Assembly: GCA_041395845.1 (NCBI GenBank)
Contig: JAWKZS010000019.1
Span: forward strand, 1-64,000
Source: Ch67 sp041395845
GTDB taxonomy: Bacteria; Pseudomonadota; Gammaproteobacteria; Pseudomonadales; Ketobacteraceae
Reading direction: 5' to 3'
DNA: 64,000 nucleotides
The number at the start of each line of letters is the position of its first letter. The first letter of the stretch is position 1. A program made the translations under genes and the position numbers. The notes beneath the pieces were generated by a model. That model was not told the DNA's origin. It searched no databases and saw only the letters and a list, made by a program, of their open reading frames with translations. Below are positions 40,818-50,174 of the stretch, piece after piece.

Positions 40818-43628
40818 TCAGCAATACTTCCTCAGTTCGCCTTCACCGTCGACGTTATCGACACAACGCAGGCACAGTTCCGGGTGAGCAGCGTTGGCCC
40901 CCACATCGGCCCGATGATGCCAGCAGCGCACGCACTTGGCGTGCTCACTCTTTTTCACTTCTACCCGCAAGCCGTCGACTTCGGTGATGTCGCCACCCTG
41001 ATTCCACTGATGCACCCGCACGGCGGACGTGATCAGCGCAAAACGCAATTCTTCACCGAGCCGGTCCAGATCCGCTTTCAGTTCGGCACTGCAATGCAGA
41101 TCCACCTCGGCTTCCAGGTTGCCGCCCAGCAGACCTTTGGCGCGGGCTTCTTCCAGCTGCTTGTTCACCGCGGTTTTCACATCCTGCACGGTCTGCCAGA
41201 AATCACCGTTCATGGCTTCGCCGGCAGGCAGTTCGTACAGTCCCTGATACCAGGTTTCCAGATGCACGGAGGCACTGCGCTGGCCCGGCAGGAACTGCCA
41301 CAACTCATCGGCGGTAAAACTCATGATCGGCGCGATCCAGCGCACCAGCGCTTCAGCGATGTGGTACAGCGCGGTTTGCGCGGAACGGCGCGCCACACTG
41401 TTTTCCTTGCAGGTGTACTGGCGATCCTTGATCACATCCAGATAGAACCCGCCCAGATCCACGATGCAGAAGTTGTGCAGCTTCTGGTAAATCTGGTGGA
41501 ACTGGAACTTGTCGTAACTGGTGATCAATTCCTTCTGCAGTTTCGATGCACGATGCACCGCCCAGCGATCCAGCGCCATCATGTCCTGCGGCGCCACCAT
41601 GTGCTCGGCAGGATCAAAGCCGTTCAGGTTCGACAGCAGAAAACGCGCGGTGTTGCGAATGCGACGATAGGAATCTGCGGTGCGCTTGAGAATTTCGTCA
41701 GACACCGACATTTCGCCACGGTAATCCGTCGCACTGACCCACAGCCGGATGATGTCGGCACCCAGGGTTTTCACTACGGTTTGCGGGGACACCGTGTTAC
41801 CCAGCGACTTGGACATCTTCTTGCCCTGGGCATCCACGGTGAAACCATGAGTCAGCACAGTCTTGTACGGTGCTTCGCCGCGAATGGCGAGACTGGTCTT
41901 GAGGGACGACTGGAACCAGCCGCGATGCTGATCCGAGCCCTCCAGATAAAGATCCGCCGGCGCGCGCAATTCCGCACGCTGATCCAGTACGGCAAAATGG
42001 GTCACACCGGAATCGAACCAGACATCCAGGGTATCGGTCACCTTGTCATACTGCGCGGCTTCAGCGTCCAGCACTTCACTTGCATCCAGATCGAACCAGG
42101 CATCCATCCCGCCCGCTTCGACTTTCTTCGCTACTGCTTCGATCAGTTCAGCGGTGCGCGGATGCAATTCCTGCGTATCCTTGTGCACGAACAGAGCGAT
42201 CGGCACACCCCAGGTGCGCTGACGGGAGATACACCAGTCGGGACTGGCATCCAGCATGCCTTCGATGCGGGCCTTGCCCCACTCCGGCACCCACTCCACT
42301 TTGTTCACCGCTTTCTTGCACGCATCCAGCAGGCCGTTCTGATGCATGCTGATGAACCACTGCGGCGTCGCACGGAAGATCAGCGGCGTCTTGGTGCGCC
42401 AGCAATGGGGATAGCTGTGGGTCATTTTCGCCTGCTTGAGCAGCGCGCCTTTTTCTTCCAGCGCTGCCAGAATTTTCGGCTCCACATGATAGACATGCTC
42501 ACTGGCAAACAGCGGCGTGCTTTCGCCATAGGTACCATCTGCGCCCACATAATTCAGCGTGCCGATGCTGTATTTCAGGCCGACATTGAAGTCATCCATG
42601 CCGTGGTCGGGCGCGATGTGTACAGCGCCGGTACCGGCATCGGTGGTCACGTGATCACCCAGCACCACCGGCACCACCCGCTCATAGAACGGATGCTGCA
42701 GCTGCAGGCCTTCCAGCTGCTCGCCGGTGGTTTCACCCAGCACAGCCCAGGTTTCCACACCGTAGCGTTTGCACACGTCTTCCACCATGGCCGACGCCAA
42801 CAGAATGATTTCGTCGCCAGCGCCGGCATCCAGTTGTACGAGGCTGTAAGGCAGATCACGGGCCAGCGCGACTGCCTGGTTGGCCGGCAACGTCCAGGGT
42901 GTGGTGGTCCAGATAACCACGGACACCGGCAAAGCAACATTGTCGACGCCAAATTTTTTCGCGAACGCCGCCACATCCAGCGGGCGGAACCGTACATCGA
43001 TCTGGGTCGAGGTTTTTTCCTGATATTCCACTTCGGCTTCAGCCAGGGCTGAACCACCCACCACGCTCCAGTACACCGGCTTGAAACCTTTCACCAGATG
43101 GCCGTTCTGGGCAATGCGCCCCAAGGCCCGGATGATGTCGGCTTCGAATTTGAAATCCATCGTCAGGTACGGATTCTGCCAGTCACCCAGCACACCCAGA
43201 CGGATGAAATCGGTGCGCTGGCCGTCGACCTGCTTCATGGCGTATTCACGGCACTTCTTGCGGAATTCCCCATAGGGAACCTTCACGCCCGCCTTGCCGA
43301 TTTTCTTTTCCACGTTGTGTTCGATCGGCAGACCATGACAATCCCAGCCCGGCACGTAAGGCGCATCAAATCCGCTCAGGCGTTTCGACTTGAGGATGAT
43401 GTCCTTGAGAATTTTATTCACGGCATGGCCGATGTGGATTTCGCCGTTCGCGTACGGAGGGCCATCATGCAGGATGAACTGTGGGCGTCCCGCAGATGCC
43501 TTCTGAATCTGGCCGTACAGATCGATCTTGTCCCAGTGCTTGAGCAGTTCCGGTTCACGCTGCGCCAGGTTCGCTTTCATCGCGAACGCGGTATTGGGAA
43601 GATTGAGCGTTGCTTTGTAATCGGCCAT
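40818..43628 (-). CDS. ileS: Isoleucyl-tRNA synthetase
   Basis: IleS charges tRNA-Ile with isoleucine and edits misactivated valine. The 936-residue class Ia enzyme has the HIGH-type motif PYANGEIHIGHAVNK near residue 60, the editing domain in the middle, and KKMSKSLGN near residue 605. The C-terminal zinc finger is CVRCWHHRADVG...ELCLRC. Its length and zinc finger place it with the bacterial IleS1 type. It lies between ribF (30-base gap) and lspA (adjacent) in the conserved ribF-ileS-lspA cluster. Confidence 0.98.
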   Translation of the reverse strand: MADYKATLNLPNTAFAMKANLAQREPELLKHWDKIDLYGQIQKASAGRPQFILHDGPPYANGEIHIGHAVNKILKDIILKSKRLSGFDAPYVPGWDCHGLPIEHNVEKKIGKAGVKVPYGEFRKKCREYAMKQVDGQRTDFIRLGVLGDWQNPYLTMDFKFEADIIRALGRIAQNGHLVKGFKPVYWSVVGGSALAEAEVEYQEKTSTQIDVRFRPLDVAAFAKKFGVDNVALPVSVVIWTTTPWTLPANQAVALARDLPYSLVQLDAGAGDEIILLASAMVEDVCKRYGVETWAVLGETTGEQLEGLQLQHPFYERVVPVVLGDHVTTDAGTGAVHIAPDHGMDDFNVGLKYSIGTLNYVGADGTYGESTPLFASEHVYHVEPKILAALEEKGALLKQAKMTHSYPHCWRTKTPLIFRATPQWFISMHQNGLLDACKKAVNKVEWVPEWGKARIEGMLDASPDWCISRQRTWGVPIALFVHKDTQELHPRTAELIEAVAKKVEAGGMDAWFDLDASEVLDAEAAQYDKVTDTLDVWFDSGVTHFAVLDQRAELRAPADLYLEGSDQHRGWFQSSLKTSLAIRGEAPYKTVLTHGFTVDAQGKKMSKSLGNTVSPQTVVKTLGADIIRLWVSATDYRGEMSVSDEILKRTADSYRRIRNTARFLLSNLNGFDPAEHMVAPQDMMALDRWAVHRASKLQKELITSYDKFQFHQIYQKLHNFCIVDLGGFYLDVIKDRQYTCKENSVARRSAQTALYHIAEALVRWIAPIMSFTADELWQFLPGQRSASVHLETWYQGLYELPAGEAMNGDFWQTVQDVKTAVNKQLEEARAKGLLGGNLEAEVDLHCSAELKADLDRLGEELRFALITSAVRVHQWNQGGDITEVDGLRVEVKKSEHAKCVRCWHHRADVGANAAHPELCLRCVDNVDGEGELRKYC

Positions 43629-43658
43629 TGTCGGTTCGATGCCTATGTCGGTATATGA

Positions 43659-44588
43659 TTAATTTTGCGAAAAATAATGCCGTGCTGTTTCGATATCCTG
43701 CTGGATCGCCGCTTTCAGCGCGTCCAGCCCACTGAATTTCTGTTCATCGCGGATCTTGTGCCGGAACACCACCTGCACATGATGACCATAAATGTCACCA
43801 TTGAAATTGAACAGATGCACTTCCAGCCGCACCCGTTGACCATTCACCGTGGGACTGGTGCCAAGATTCGCCACCCCCTGGCGCACACCGCCATCCAGCC
43901 CTTGTACTTCCACGGCGAACACACCACTGATGGGCGTCCGAATGCGCTTGGGCAGCAGGTTGGCCGTCGGAACGCCAATGGTTCGCCCCAGGCGCTGACC
44001 ATGGATCACCCGGCCAGACATGAAGAACGGCTGACCCAGCATTCTGCCCGCGTAATCGAAGTCAGAACGCTCAAGGGTTTCGCGCACCCGCGTGCTGCTC
44101 ACACGCTCCCCGTCCATCTCGAAGGTGCAGGTATGCTCGACGGTGAACCCGGCCCGCAATCCAGCCTGTTGCAGAAAGGCAAAATCGCCACTGCGATCAT
44201 GTCCAAAGCGGAAATCATCCCCCACCACCAGATGGCGGATACCAAGCCCGTTGATGAGAATGTCATCGCAGAACTCCTCGGCGGACTGGGCGCTGAAAGC
44301 ATTATTGAAACGGACGCACAACACGCGGTCGACGCCCAAAGCAGCCAGCACTTCGCACTTTTCACGGAATGTCATCAGCCGCGCCGGTGCCTGCTGGGGC
44401 GCAAAGAATTCCCGCGGCTGGGGCTCGAACACCATGACCACTGATGGCAGCCCCAGGGCTTTGGCTTTCGCCGCCACCTGGGCCACGATCGCACGATGGC
44501 CAGCATGGACCCCATCGAAATTACCGATGGTGGCCACACACCCCCGATGCCGGGGACGCAGATTGTGAACGCCGCGAATCAACTCCAT
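43659..44588 (-). CDS. ribF: Bifunctional riboflavin kinase/FAD synthetase
   Basis: RibF turns riboflavin into FMN and then FAD. The 309-residue protein has the N-terminal adenylyltransferase domain with GNFDGVHAGHR near residue 20 and VVGDDFRFGHDRSGD. The C-terminal riboflavin-kinase domain includes GRVIHGQRLGRTIGVPTANL and GVANLGTSPTVNG. The ATG at 44588 starts the expected MELIRGVHNL; the frame extends upstream but that stretch is not conserved-looking. It is followed by ileS and preceded, 79 bases away, by murJ. Confidence 0.95.
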   Translation of the reverse strand: MELIRGVHNLRPRHRGCVATIGNFDGVHAGHRAIVAQVAAKAKALGLPSVVMVFEPQPREFFAPQQAPARLMTFREKCEVLAALGVDRVLCVRFNNAFSAQSAEEFCDDILINGLGIRHLVVGDDFRFGHDRSGDFAFLQQAGLRAGFTVEHTCTFEMDGERVSSTRVRETLERSDFDYAGRMLGQPFFMSGRVIHGQRLGRTIGVPTANLLPKRIRTPISGVFAVEVQGLDGGVRQGVANLGTSPTVNGQRVRLEVHLFNFNGDIYGHHVQVVFRHKIRDEQKFSGLDALKAAIQQDIETARHYFSQN

Positions 44589-44667
44589 ACTGGTGCCATG
44601 CTGCCAAAAGCCCAGCATTATAGCGGAGTTGGGCGACCGATTTAACAGAAACTCCGTAAGGGTGACA

Positions 44668-46275
44668 TCAGGAGGGAGGGGCGGCTCCATCGCCGCCTGC
44701 GCCAGAAGGGCCCGTCGGACGCTGCAGGAAATGACGGGGCCGCAAGCCGACCAGCAGCAACACCAGCACGTAAGCGCCGATGCCGGCCGCCACCAGCAAT
44801 ACCAGCCAGAGCACCCGGTCCCGCCATCCCCAGGCCAACCACTGGGCCAACTCCTTGTCCAGCAGCAACACCACTGTGCCCATGGCCACTGTCGCCGCCG
44901 TCAAGCGCAGCAGAAACACGCCCCAACCCGCCAGTGGTGAGTACACACCAACCTTGCGCAGCCCGTGATACAGCAGTCCGGCATTCAGGAACGCCGAAAA
45001 CGAGGTCGCCGCCGCCAATCCCGCATGAGCAAAGGGCACGATCAGCGCCAGATTGGCTGCCATATTCGCCACCATGGCCCAGATGCCGATCTTGACCGGA
45101 GTCTTGGTATCCTGGCGGGCGTAGAAACCAGGGGCCAGAATCTTGATCAGCATGAACCCCATCAGGCCCACGCTATACGCCTGCAAACTCAGCGAAGCCA
45201 TCTCCACGTCCCGGGCCGAGAACTCCCCATACTGGAACAGGGTCACCAGCAGCGGATTGGACAGCAGGACCAGCGCCAGACTGGCAGGCACCCCGATCAG
45301 CATGATCAGCCGCAACGCCCAGTCCAGCGTGGCGGAAAACGCCCCCGTGTCCTGGGCTGCATGCTTGCGGGACAGGCTGGGCAGAATCACCGTGGCGATC
45401 GCAATCCCGAACACCCCCAGCGGCAATTCCATCAGGCGATCCGAGTAGTACAACCACGACACGCTGCCGTCGGCGAGGAACGACGCCAGCACGGTATCCA
45501 GCAGCAGATTGATCTGGGCCACCGACACCCCAAACAGCGCCGGGAGCATCAGGGTCATGATCCGGTTGACCCCCTCATCCTTCCAGCCCCAGCGCGGCAA
45601 CACCAGCAGATTCAGGCGCCGCAGGTGCGGCAGCTGGAATACAAACTGCACCACCCCGGCGATCAACACCCCCCAGGCCAGCGCCATCACCGGTGGATCC
45701 ATCATCGGCGCCACTAGCACGGCACTGCCAATCAGCACCACATTGAGCAATACCGGGGTAAACGCCGGCACGCCAAAGCGGCCGTAGCTATTCAGGATGC
45801 TGCCGACAAACGCCGTCAATGAAATCAATAACAAATAAGGAAAGGTAAGACGCAGCATGTCCGACGCCAGGTCGAACTTCACCGCCATTTCACGAAAACC
45901 GGGCGCAAACAGGTAGGTCACTGCCGGGGCAAAGGCCACACACACCACCGTCAGCAATACCAGCACCCCACCCAGGGAACCGGCCACATGGCTGACCAGC
46001 AGCCGGACCTCATCATGACTGCGGCGGGTACGGTACTCCGACAACACCGGCACAAACGCCTGGGCAAAGGCACCCTCAGCAAACAGACGCCTAAAGAAGT
46101 TTGGAATCTTGAACGCCACAAAGAAGGCATCTGCACCGCCACCGGCACCGAACGCCTGGGCCACCACCACATCGCGCACCAGCCCCAGCACCCGCGACAG
46201 CAGGGTAAACAGACTCACCACCCCGGTGGACCGCAGCAAACCGCCCTGCTTCTTTCCTGATACGTCTTCTTTCAT
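44668..46275 (-). CDS. murJ: Lipid II flippase MurJ
   Basis: MurJ moves the peptidoglycan precursor lipid II across the inner membrane. The 535-residue protein has about 14 membrane helices. The N-terminus contains LLSRVLGLVRDVVVAQAFGAG and DAFFVAFKIPNFFRRLFAEGAFAQAFVPVLSEY, the classic MviN/MurJ signature. The start has a GGGGAG site, and a TATAAT-like -10 (minus strand of 46298-46303) lies just upstream. It is divergent from rpsT, as in PAO1. Confidence 0.96.
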   Translation of the reverse strand: MKEDVSGKKQGGLLRSTGVVSLFTLLSRVLGLVRDVVVAQAFGAGGGADAFFVAFKIPNFFRRLFAEGAFAQAFVPVLSEYRTRRSHDEVRLLVSHVAGSLGGVLVLLTVVCVAFAPAVTYLFAPGFREMAVKFDLASDMLRLTFPYLLLISLTAFVGSILNSYGRFGVPAFTPVLLNVVLIGSAVLVAPMMDPPVMALAWGVLIAGVVQFVFQLPHLRRLNLLVLPRWGWKDEGVNRIMTLMLPALFGVSVAQINLLLDTVLASFLADGSVSWLYYSDRLMELPLGVFGIAIATVILPSLSRKHAAQDTGAFSATLDWALRLIMLIGVPASLALVLLSNPLLVTLFQYGEFSARDVEMASLSLQAYSVGLMGFMLIKILAPGFYARQDTKTPVKIGIWAMVANMAANLALIVPFAHAGLAAATSFSAFLNAGLLYHGLRKVGVYSPLAGWGVFLLRLTAATVAMGTVVLLLDKELAQWLAWGWRDRVLWLVLLVAAGIGAYVLVLLLVGLRPRHFLQRPTGPSGAGGDGAAPPS

Positions 46276-46353
46276 GGCTCCCCCTTGCAGGGCGCCTATT
46301 ATACGGAAGCCCCTGATTTTCCCCAGACAGACAAAGTAAATAGTATTCTGACC

Positions 46354-46382
46354 TTGACACCAGAGGGGGTAGTAGGAATAAT
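46354..46382 (+). promoter_or_regulatory. rpsT promoter
   Basis: TTGACA (46354-46359), a 17-base spacer and AATAAT (46377-46382) make a good sigma-70 promoter 60 bases upstream of rpsT. Confidence 0.75.
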
Positions 46383-46442
46383 CTTGCGTCCTCGAATCCG
46401 AGACTCATCCCATTTAAAGGTTTTCATCTAAGGAGCAAGACC

Positions 46443-46709
46443 TTGGCTAACATCAAATCAGCTAAGAAGCGTGCACGCCAGGCTGAAAAGCGTCGCAGAC
46501 ACAACGCCGGTCTGCGCTCCATGGTGCGCACTTACATCAAGAAAGTTGTTCTGGCCATCGAAGCCGGTAACAAAGAAAACGCCCAACAAGCATATCAGGA
46601 AGCCGTTCCGGTCATCGACCGCATGGTAACCAAGGGCATCATTCACAAGAACAAGGCTGCCCGCCACAAGAGCCGCCTGAGCGACCATATCAAGGAAATG
46701 GCTGCTTGA
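46443..46709 (+). CDS. rpsT: 30S ribosomal protein S20
   Basis: S20 is a small, basic helical protein that binds 16S rRNA early in 30S assembly. The 88-residue protein reads MANIKSAKKRARQAEK at the N-terminus and carries the typical basic helices. The start codon is TTG at 46443, preceded by AAGGAG at good spacing. E. coli rpsT also starts with UUG, where it takes part in autoregulation by free S20; the same is likely here. A terminator follows. Confidence 0.97.
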   Translation: MANIKSAKKRARQAEKRRRHNAGLRSMVRTYIKKVVLAIEAGNKENAQQAYQEAVPVIDRMVTKGIIHKNKAARHKSRLSDHIKEMAA

Positions 46710-46727
46710 TCGTTCTGTGAGCGAATA

Positions 46728-46757
46728 AAAAAAACCGGCTTCAGCCGGTTTTTTTGT
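46728..46757. terminator. Terminator between rpsT and proB
   Basis: The stem AAACCGGCT / AGCCGGTTT with a two-base loop is flanked by A's before and seven T's after. It works in both directions, ending rpsT (+) and proB (-). Confidence 0.9.
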
Positions 46758-46788
46758 GCCTGCGATTCGGAAAGCGCGCTCGAACCGA

Positions 46789-47937
46789 TCAAAAGACCAC
46801 AATATTGTCCCGGTGGATCAACTCAGCCTCTTCCACATAACCCAGGCGCTCGGCAATCAGCTCACTACTGGCCCCGGCAATCCTGCCAGCCTCATCGGAA
46901 TCGTAATTCACCAGACCGCAAGCAACGCGCTCACCATCCGGCCCGACACAGGACACCATCTCGCCCCGATCGAAACGACCTGACACCGACTTCACGCCCA
47001 CCGGCAACAGACTCACGCCTTTTTCGCGCAGGGCACGCACCGCACCCTCATCCAGCGTCAATACACCGCGCATCTGCAGGTGCCCCGCCAGCCACTGCTT
47101 GCGCGCCGCCATCGGCGTCTTGTCCGGCACCAGAAAAGTACCCACGTCATCACCGGCATGAACCCGGGTCAACACATCATCAATCCGACCACCCACGATC
47201 ATCGTAGCGGCACCAGAGCGCGCCGCCAGCTGCGCAGCACGCACCTTGGTTGCCATGCCACCACGACCCAGCGCACCGCCTTCGGCACCCGCCATTCCCA
47301 GCAACGCGGGATCGGCTGCCCGGGCCGTGGAAATACGCTTGGCATCCGGCTGCTTGCGGGGATCAGCCTCGAACATGCCCAACTGATCCGTCAGGATGAC
47401 CAGCAGATCCGCCGCCACCAGATTGGTAACCAGCGCACCCAGCGTGTCATTGTCGCCAAAGCGGATCTCGTCCGTGACCACGGTGTCGTTTTCATTCACG
47501 ACCGGCACAACCCCCAGATCAATCAAGGTCTGCAGGGTGTTGCGGGCATTCAGATAGCGCTTGCGATCCGAAAGATCATCATGGGTGACCAAAATCTGCG
47601 CGGTGTGGATGCCGTGAGCCTGAAACAGCTGCTCCCAGGTCTGCACCAAGCCCATCTGCCCCACTGCGGCGGCAGCCTGCAGCTCATGCATGCCCTTGGG
47701 ACGAGATTTCCAGCCCAGCCGGCTCATGCCCTCGGCCACCGAACCAGAAGACACCAGCACGATCTCGATGCCCTTCTGCTGCAATGCCACCAGCTGGGAC
47801 ACCCAGCCGGCAATGGCCTGGCGATCGAGCCCCTGGCCATTGTTGGTCAACAGCGCACTGCCGATTTTCACGACCCAGCGCTGCGTTCTGGCGATCTGGG
47901 CACGCTCACTCAATTTGAAACTGGACGGTTGCGTCAT
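46789..47937 (-). CDS. proB: Glutamate 5-kinase
   Basis: ProB phosphorylates glutamate in the first step of proline synthesis and is feedback-inhibited by proline. The 382-residue protein has the amino-acid-kinase domain (VVKIGSALLTNNGQGLD near residue 22, VVPVVNENDTV, GDNDTLGALVTNLV, GRGGMATKVRAA). A C-terminal PUA domain (from about residue 285) ends in IVVF. The ATG at 47937 lies eight bases after the obgE stop; a TTG 12 bases upstream overlaps obgE. The obgE-proB linkage is common in gammaproteobacteria. Confidence 0.96.
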   Translation of the reverse strand: MTQPSSFKLSERAQIARTQRWVVKIGSALLTNNGQGLDRQAIAGWVSQLVALQQKGIEIVLVSSGSVAEGMSRLGWKSRPKGMHELQAAAAVGQMGLVQTWEQLFQAHGIHTAQILVTHDDLSDRKRYLNARNTLQTLIDLGVVPVVNENDTVVTDEIRFGDNDTLGALVTNLVAADLLVILTDQLGMFEADPRKQPDAKRISTARAADPALLGMAGAEGGALGRGGMATKVRAAQLAARSGAATMIVGGRIDDVLTRVHAGDDVGTFLVPDKTPMAARKQWLAGHLQMRGVLTLDEGAVRALREKGVSLLPVGVKSVSGRFDRGEMVSCVGPDGERVACGLVNYDSDEAGRIAGASSELIAERLGYVEEAELIHRDNIVVF

Positions 47938-47945
47938 AGATTCGA

Positions 47946-49145
47946 TCAATAAGGGGCGTAAACGACTTCTACATCGTGATCATCATCGTCATCATCATCC
48001 ACCTGCTCACCCTGAGCCTGGCGCAGACGACGACGCTCTGCCTTGTACTCCTGGATCTTCTGCCGAGCCTCTTCTTCCAGGCGCTTGCGTGCCGCCATTT
48101 CCTGCTCGGCGAACTCCGGATCGGACTCCATCCGCTCATTGAGTTCTTCCAGGTAATTCATGATGGCAAACACCAATTCCTGGGTGCCGACACCATTGGC
48201 CGCCGAGATGCGGAACACCGGCCCATCCCAATCGAGATCTTCGATGATTTCGTCGCAGCGGGCGTTGGCTTCCTCTTCGGGGAGCAGATCCGTCTTGTTG
48301 AGCACCAGCCAACGGGGACGATCCGCCAGCGCATGACTGAACAGGAAAAGCTCACCCACAATAGCATCCACCGCCTGCACCGGATCAGATTGATCCCACG
48401 GAGCGATATCCACCACGTGGAGCAGAATCCGGCAACGGGCCAGATGCTTGAGGAAACGGATACCCAGACCGGCACCCTCTGCAGCACCCTCGATCAGACC
48501 GGGAATGTCCGCCATCACAAAGCTGCGCAGCTTGTCGACTTTCACCACACCGAGGTTGGGTACCAGGGTCGTAAAGGGATAATCGGCCACCTTGGGCTTG
48601 GCCGCCGACACCGCACGGATCAGGGTGGACTTGCCGGCATTGGGCATACCCAACAGCCCCACATCCGCCAGCACCTTCAACTCGAGGCGCAGATTGCGCT
48701 TTTCGCCATCAGTACCAGGCGTCGTCTGACGAGGAGCCCGATTGGTACTCGATTTGAAACAGGTATTACCCAGCCCGCCGCGACCACCCCTGGCGACAAC
48801 AAGCCGATCACCATCGGCCAGCAGGTCACCCAGGACTTCGTCAGTGTCCTCATCAATCACTGTGGTACCCACCGGCACCCGCAGGATCAGATCGTCACCA
48901 CTTTTACCGGTGCAGTTGCGACCCGCACCGCCTTCGCCGCGCTGGGCCCGGTGCAGACGCTCGTAACGGTAGTCCACCAGCGTATTGAGGTTGCTGTCAG
49001 CCAGCAGCACAACACTACCGCCAGCGCCGCCATTGCCGCCATCGGGGCCACCATACTCGATGTATTTTTCACGCCGGAAACTCAGGCAGCCGTTGCCGCC
49101 ATCACCCGCCTCAACGCGGATTGCGGCTTCGTCAACGAATTTCAT
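47946..49145 (-). CDS. obgE: Obg-family GTPase, ribosome-assembly factor
   Basis: ObgE (CgtA) binds the 50S subunit during late assembly and links ribosome status to growth and stress. The 399-residue protein has the glycine-rich Obg fold (residues 1-158, many Gly motifs such as GGPDGGNGGAGG and RGGRGGLGN). The G domain follows with GMPNAGKST, DIPGLIEGA and NKTDLL. A charged tail ends in a run of aspartates (DDDDDDDHD). The acidic tail is typical of E. coli-type ObgE but its length varies. It lies between rpmA and proB. Confidence 0.97.
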   Translation of the reverse strand: MKFVDEAAIRVEAGDGGNGCLSFRREKYIEYGGPDGGNGGAGGSVVLLADSNLNTLVDYRYERLHRAQRGEGGAGRNCTGKSGDDLILRVPVGTTVIDEDTDEVLGDLLADGDRLVVARGGRGGLGNTCFKSSTNRAPRQTTPGTDGEKRNLRLELKVLADVGLLGMPNAGKSTLIRAVSAAKPKVADYPFTTLVPNLGVVKVDKLRSFVMADIPGLIEGAAEGAGLGIRFLKHLARCRILLHVVDIAPWDQSDPVQAVDAIVGELFLFSHALADRPRWLVLNKTDLLPEEEANARCDEIIEDLDWDGPVFRISAANGVGTQELVFAIMNYLEELNERMESDPEFAEQEMAARKRLEEEARQKIQEYKAERRRLRQAQGEQVDDDDDDDHDVEVVYAPY

Positions 49146-49213
49146 GGGGCAACTCCTGCAACTAATTCACGGTATGAAGTGTACGCCGACCGACTGGATC
49201 AGGCAGCAACAAA

Positions 49214-49242
49214 CGCAAAAGCCCCGCCTTTCGGGCAGGGCT
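49214..49242 (-). terminator. Terminator after rpmA
   Basis: On the minus strand AGCCCTGCC and GGCGGGGCT (nine pairs with one G-U) enclose CGAAA and are followed by TTTTGCGTTT. It lies between rpmA and obgE and probably only partly stops read-through into obgE-proB. Confidence 0.7.
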
Positions 49243-49270
49243 TCGCTATCGATTCAGACAGCGGTGCAGC

Positions 49271-49531
49271 TTAAGCAGCAGGCTCGATGGAAATGGTCCG
49301 GCGGTTCTTGGGACCCTTCACTTCGAACTTCACCACACCTTCGATCTTGGCGAAGATTGTGTGGTCTTTGCCGATACCAACGTTACGGCCAGGATGGAAC
49401 TCTGTTCCACGCTGACGAACGATGATGTTACCAGCTTTCACCACCTGACCACCGAAACGCTTGACGCCAAGGCGTTTACTTTCGGAGTCGCGACCGTTAC
49501 GGGTACTACCACCCGCCTTCTTGTGAGCCAT
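49271..49531 (-). CDS. rpmA: 50S ribosomal protein L27
   Basis: L27 reaches the peptidyl-transferase centre with its N-terminus. The 86-residue protein starts MAHKKAGGSTRNGRDS, the usual short form without a cleaved extension, and continues GVKRFGGQVVKAGNIIVRQRGTEFHPG. It follows rplU by 18 bases, the universal pair. Confidence 0.98.
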   Translation of the reverse strand: MAHKKAGGSTRNGRDSESKRLGVKRFGGQVVKAGNIIVRQRGTEFHPGRNVGIGKDHTIFAKIEGVVKFEVKGPKNRRTISIEPAA

Positions 49532-49549
49532 TGTGCCTCTCCTTAATTA

Positions 49550-49861
49550 TCAGGCGCTGATGCCAGTGATCTTCACTTCCGTGAAGTACTGACGGTGACC
49601 GGCTTGCTTGCGGAAGTGCTTGCGGCGACGGAACTTGACGATGCGGATTTTTTCGCCGCGACCGTGAGTTACCACTTCAGCCTTGACCTTGCCACCTTCC
49701 ACAACAGGCGCGCCGATTTTCACGTCTTCGCCATTGGAAACCAAAAGAACTTGATCGAACTCGATGGTCTGACCAGCGTCTGCCTCGAGCAACTCGAGAC
49801 GCACGACGTCACCTTCGGTGACTCGATGCTGTTTACCACCACTTACAAATACCGCGTACAT
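49550..49861 (-). CDS. rplU: 50S ribosomal protein L21
   Basis: L21 is a beta-barrel protein that binds 23S rRNA with L20. The 103-residue protein starts MYAVFVSGGKQHRV, ending with the conserved RRRKHFRKQAGHRQYFTEVKITGI. The ATG at 49861 gives the normal N-terminus; an in-frame start eight codons upstream is not conserved. It is first in the rplU-rpmA pair and is divergent from ispB. Confidence 0.98.
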   Translation of the reverse strand: MYAVFVSGGKQHRVTEGDVVRLELLEADAGQTIEFDQVLLVSNGEDVKIGAPVVEGGKVKAEVVTHGRGEKIRIVKFRRRKHFRKQAGHRQYFTEVKITGISA

Positions 49862-49970
49862 AGCTGCTGACTCCAAACGCTTCACTCGAGCATCAGATTT
49901 CTGCTTAAACTTGCACCGACGTCCTTGGGAGATCGCTCAACCTTCAAGCGCCGGGGTCACAGGGGGCCGA

Positions 49971-49999
49971 ATTGTAAGGCAATCGCTGGACCGACGCAA
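49971..49999 (-). promoter_or_regulatory. rplU-rpmA promoter
   Basis: The minus strand has TTGCGT (49994-49999), 17 bases, TACAAT (49971-49976), about 110 bases upstream of rplU. A GC-rich discriminator follows. The remaining part of the 313-base divergent gap to ispB holds no gene. Confidence 0.7.
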
Positions 50000-50079
50000 C
50001 TGAGATTAGCCCCAAAAACGCAGTTGTCACAGCAATCCTGCGCCGGCACAGGGCTGTCCTGCAAAATCAGGCCTTTAGC

Positions 50080-50108
50080 TTGACACCCCATGCCCCCACC
50101 CCTAGCAT
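50080..50108 (+). promoter_or_regulatory. ispB promoter
   Basis: TTGACA (50080-50085), 17 bases and TAGCAT (50103-50108) form a good sigma-70 promoter 67 bases upstream of the ispB ATG. Confidence 0.65.
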
Positions 50109-50174
50109 TCGGGAAAATTTTACACCTTCCTTTGCACCCTTCCGTGCACAGCAATCAGGCGGCCGATTAAGAGT

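Noticed and set aside
40791..43052. A 753-codon open frame on the plus strand opposite ileS
   Set aside because: It lies wholly antisense to a strongly conserved synthetase, and its product is a His/Gln/Arg-rich sequence without domains. It is an artefact of codon bias in ileS.
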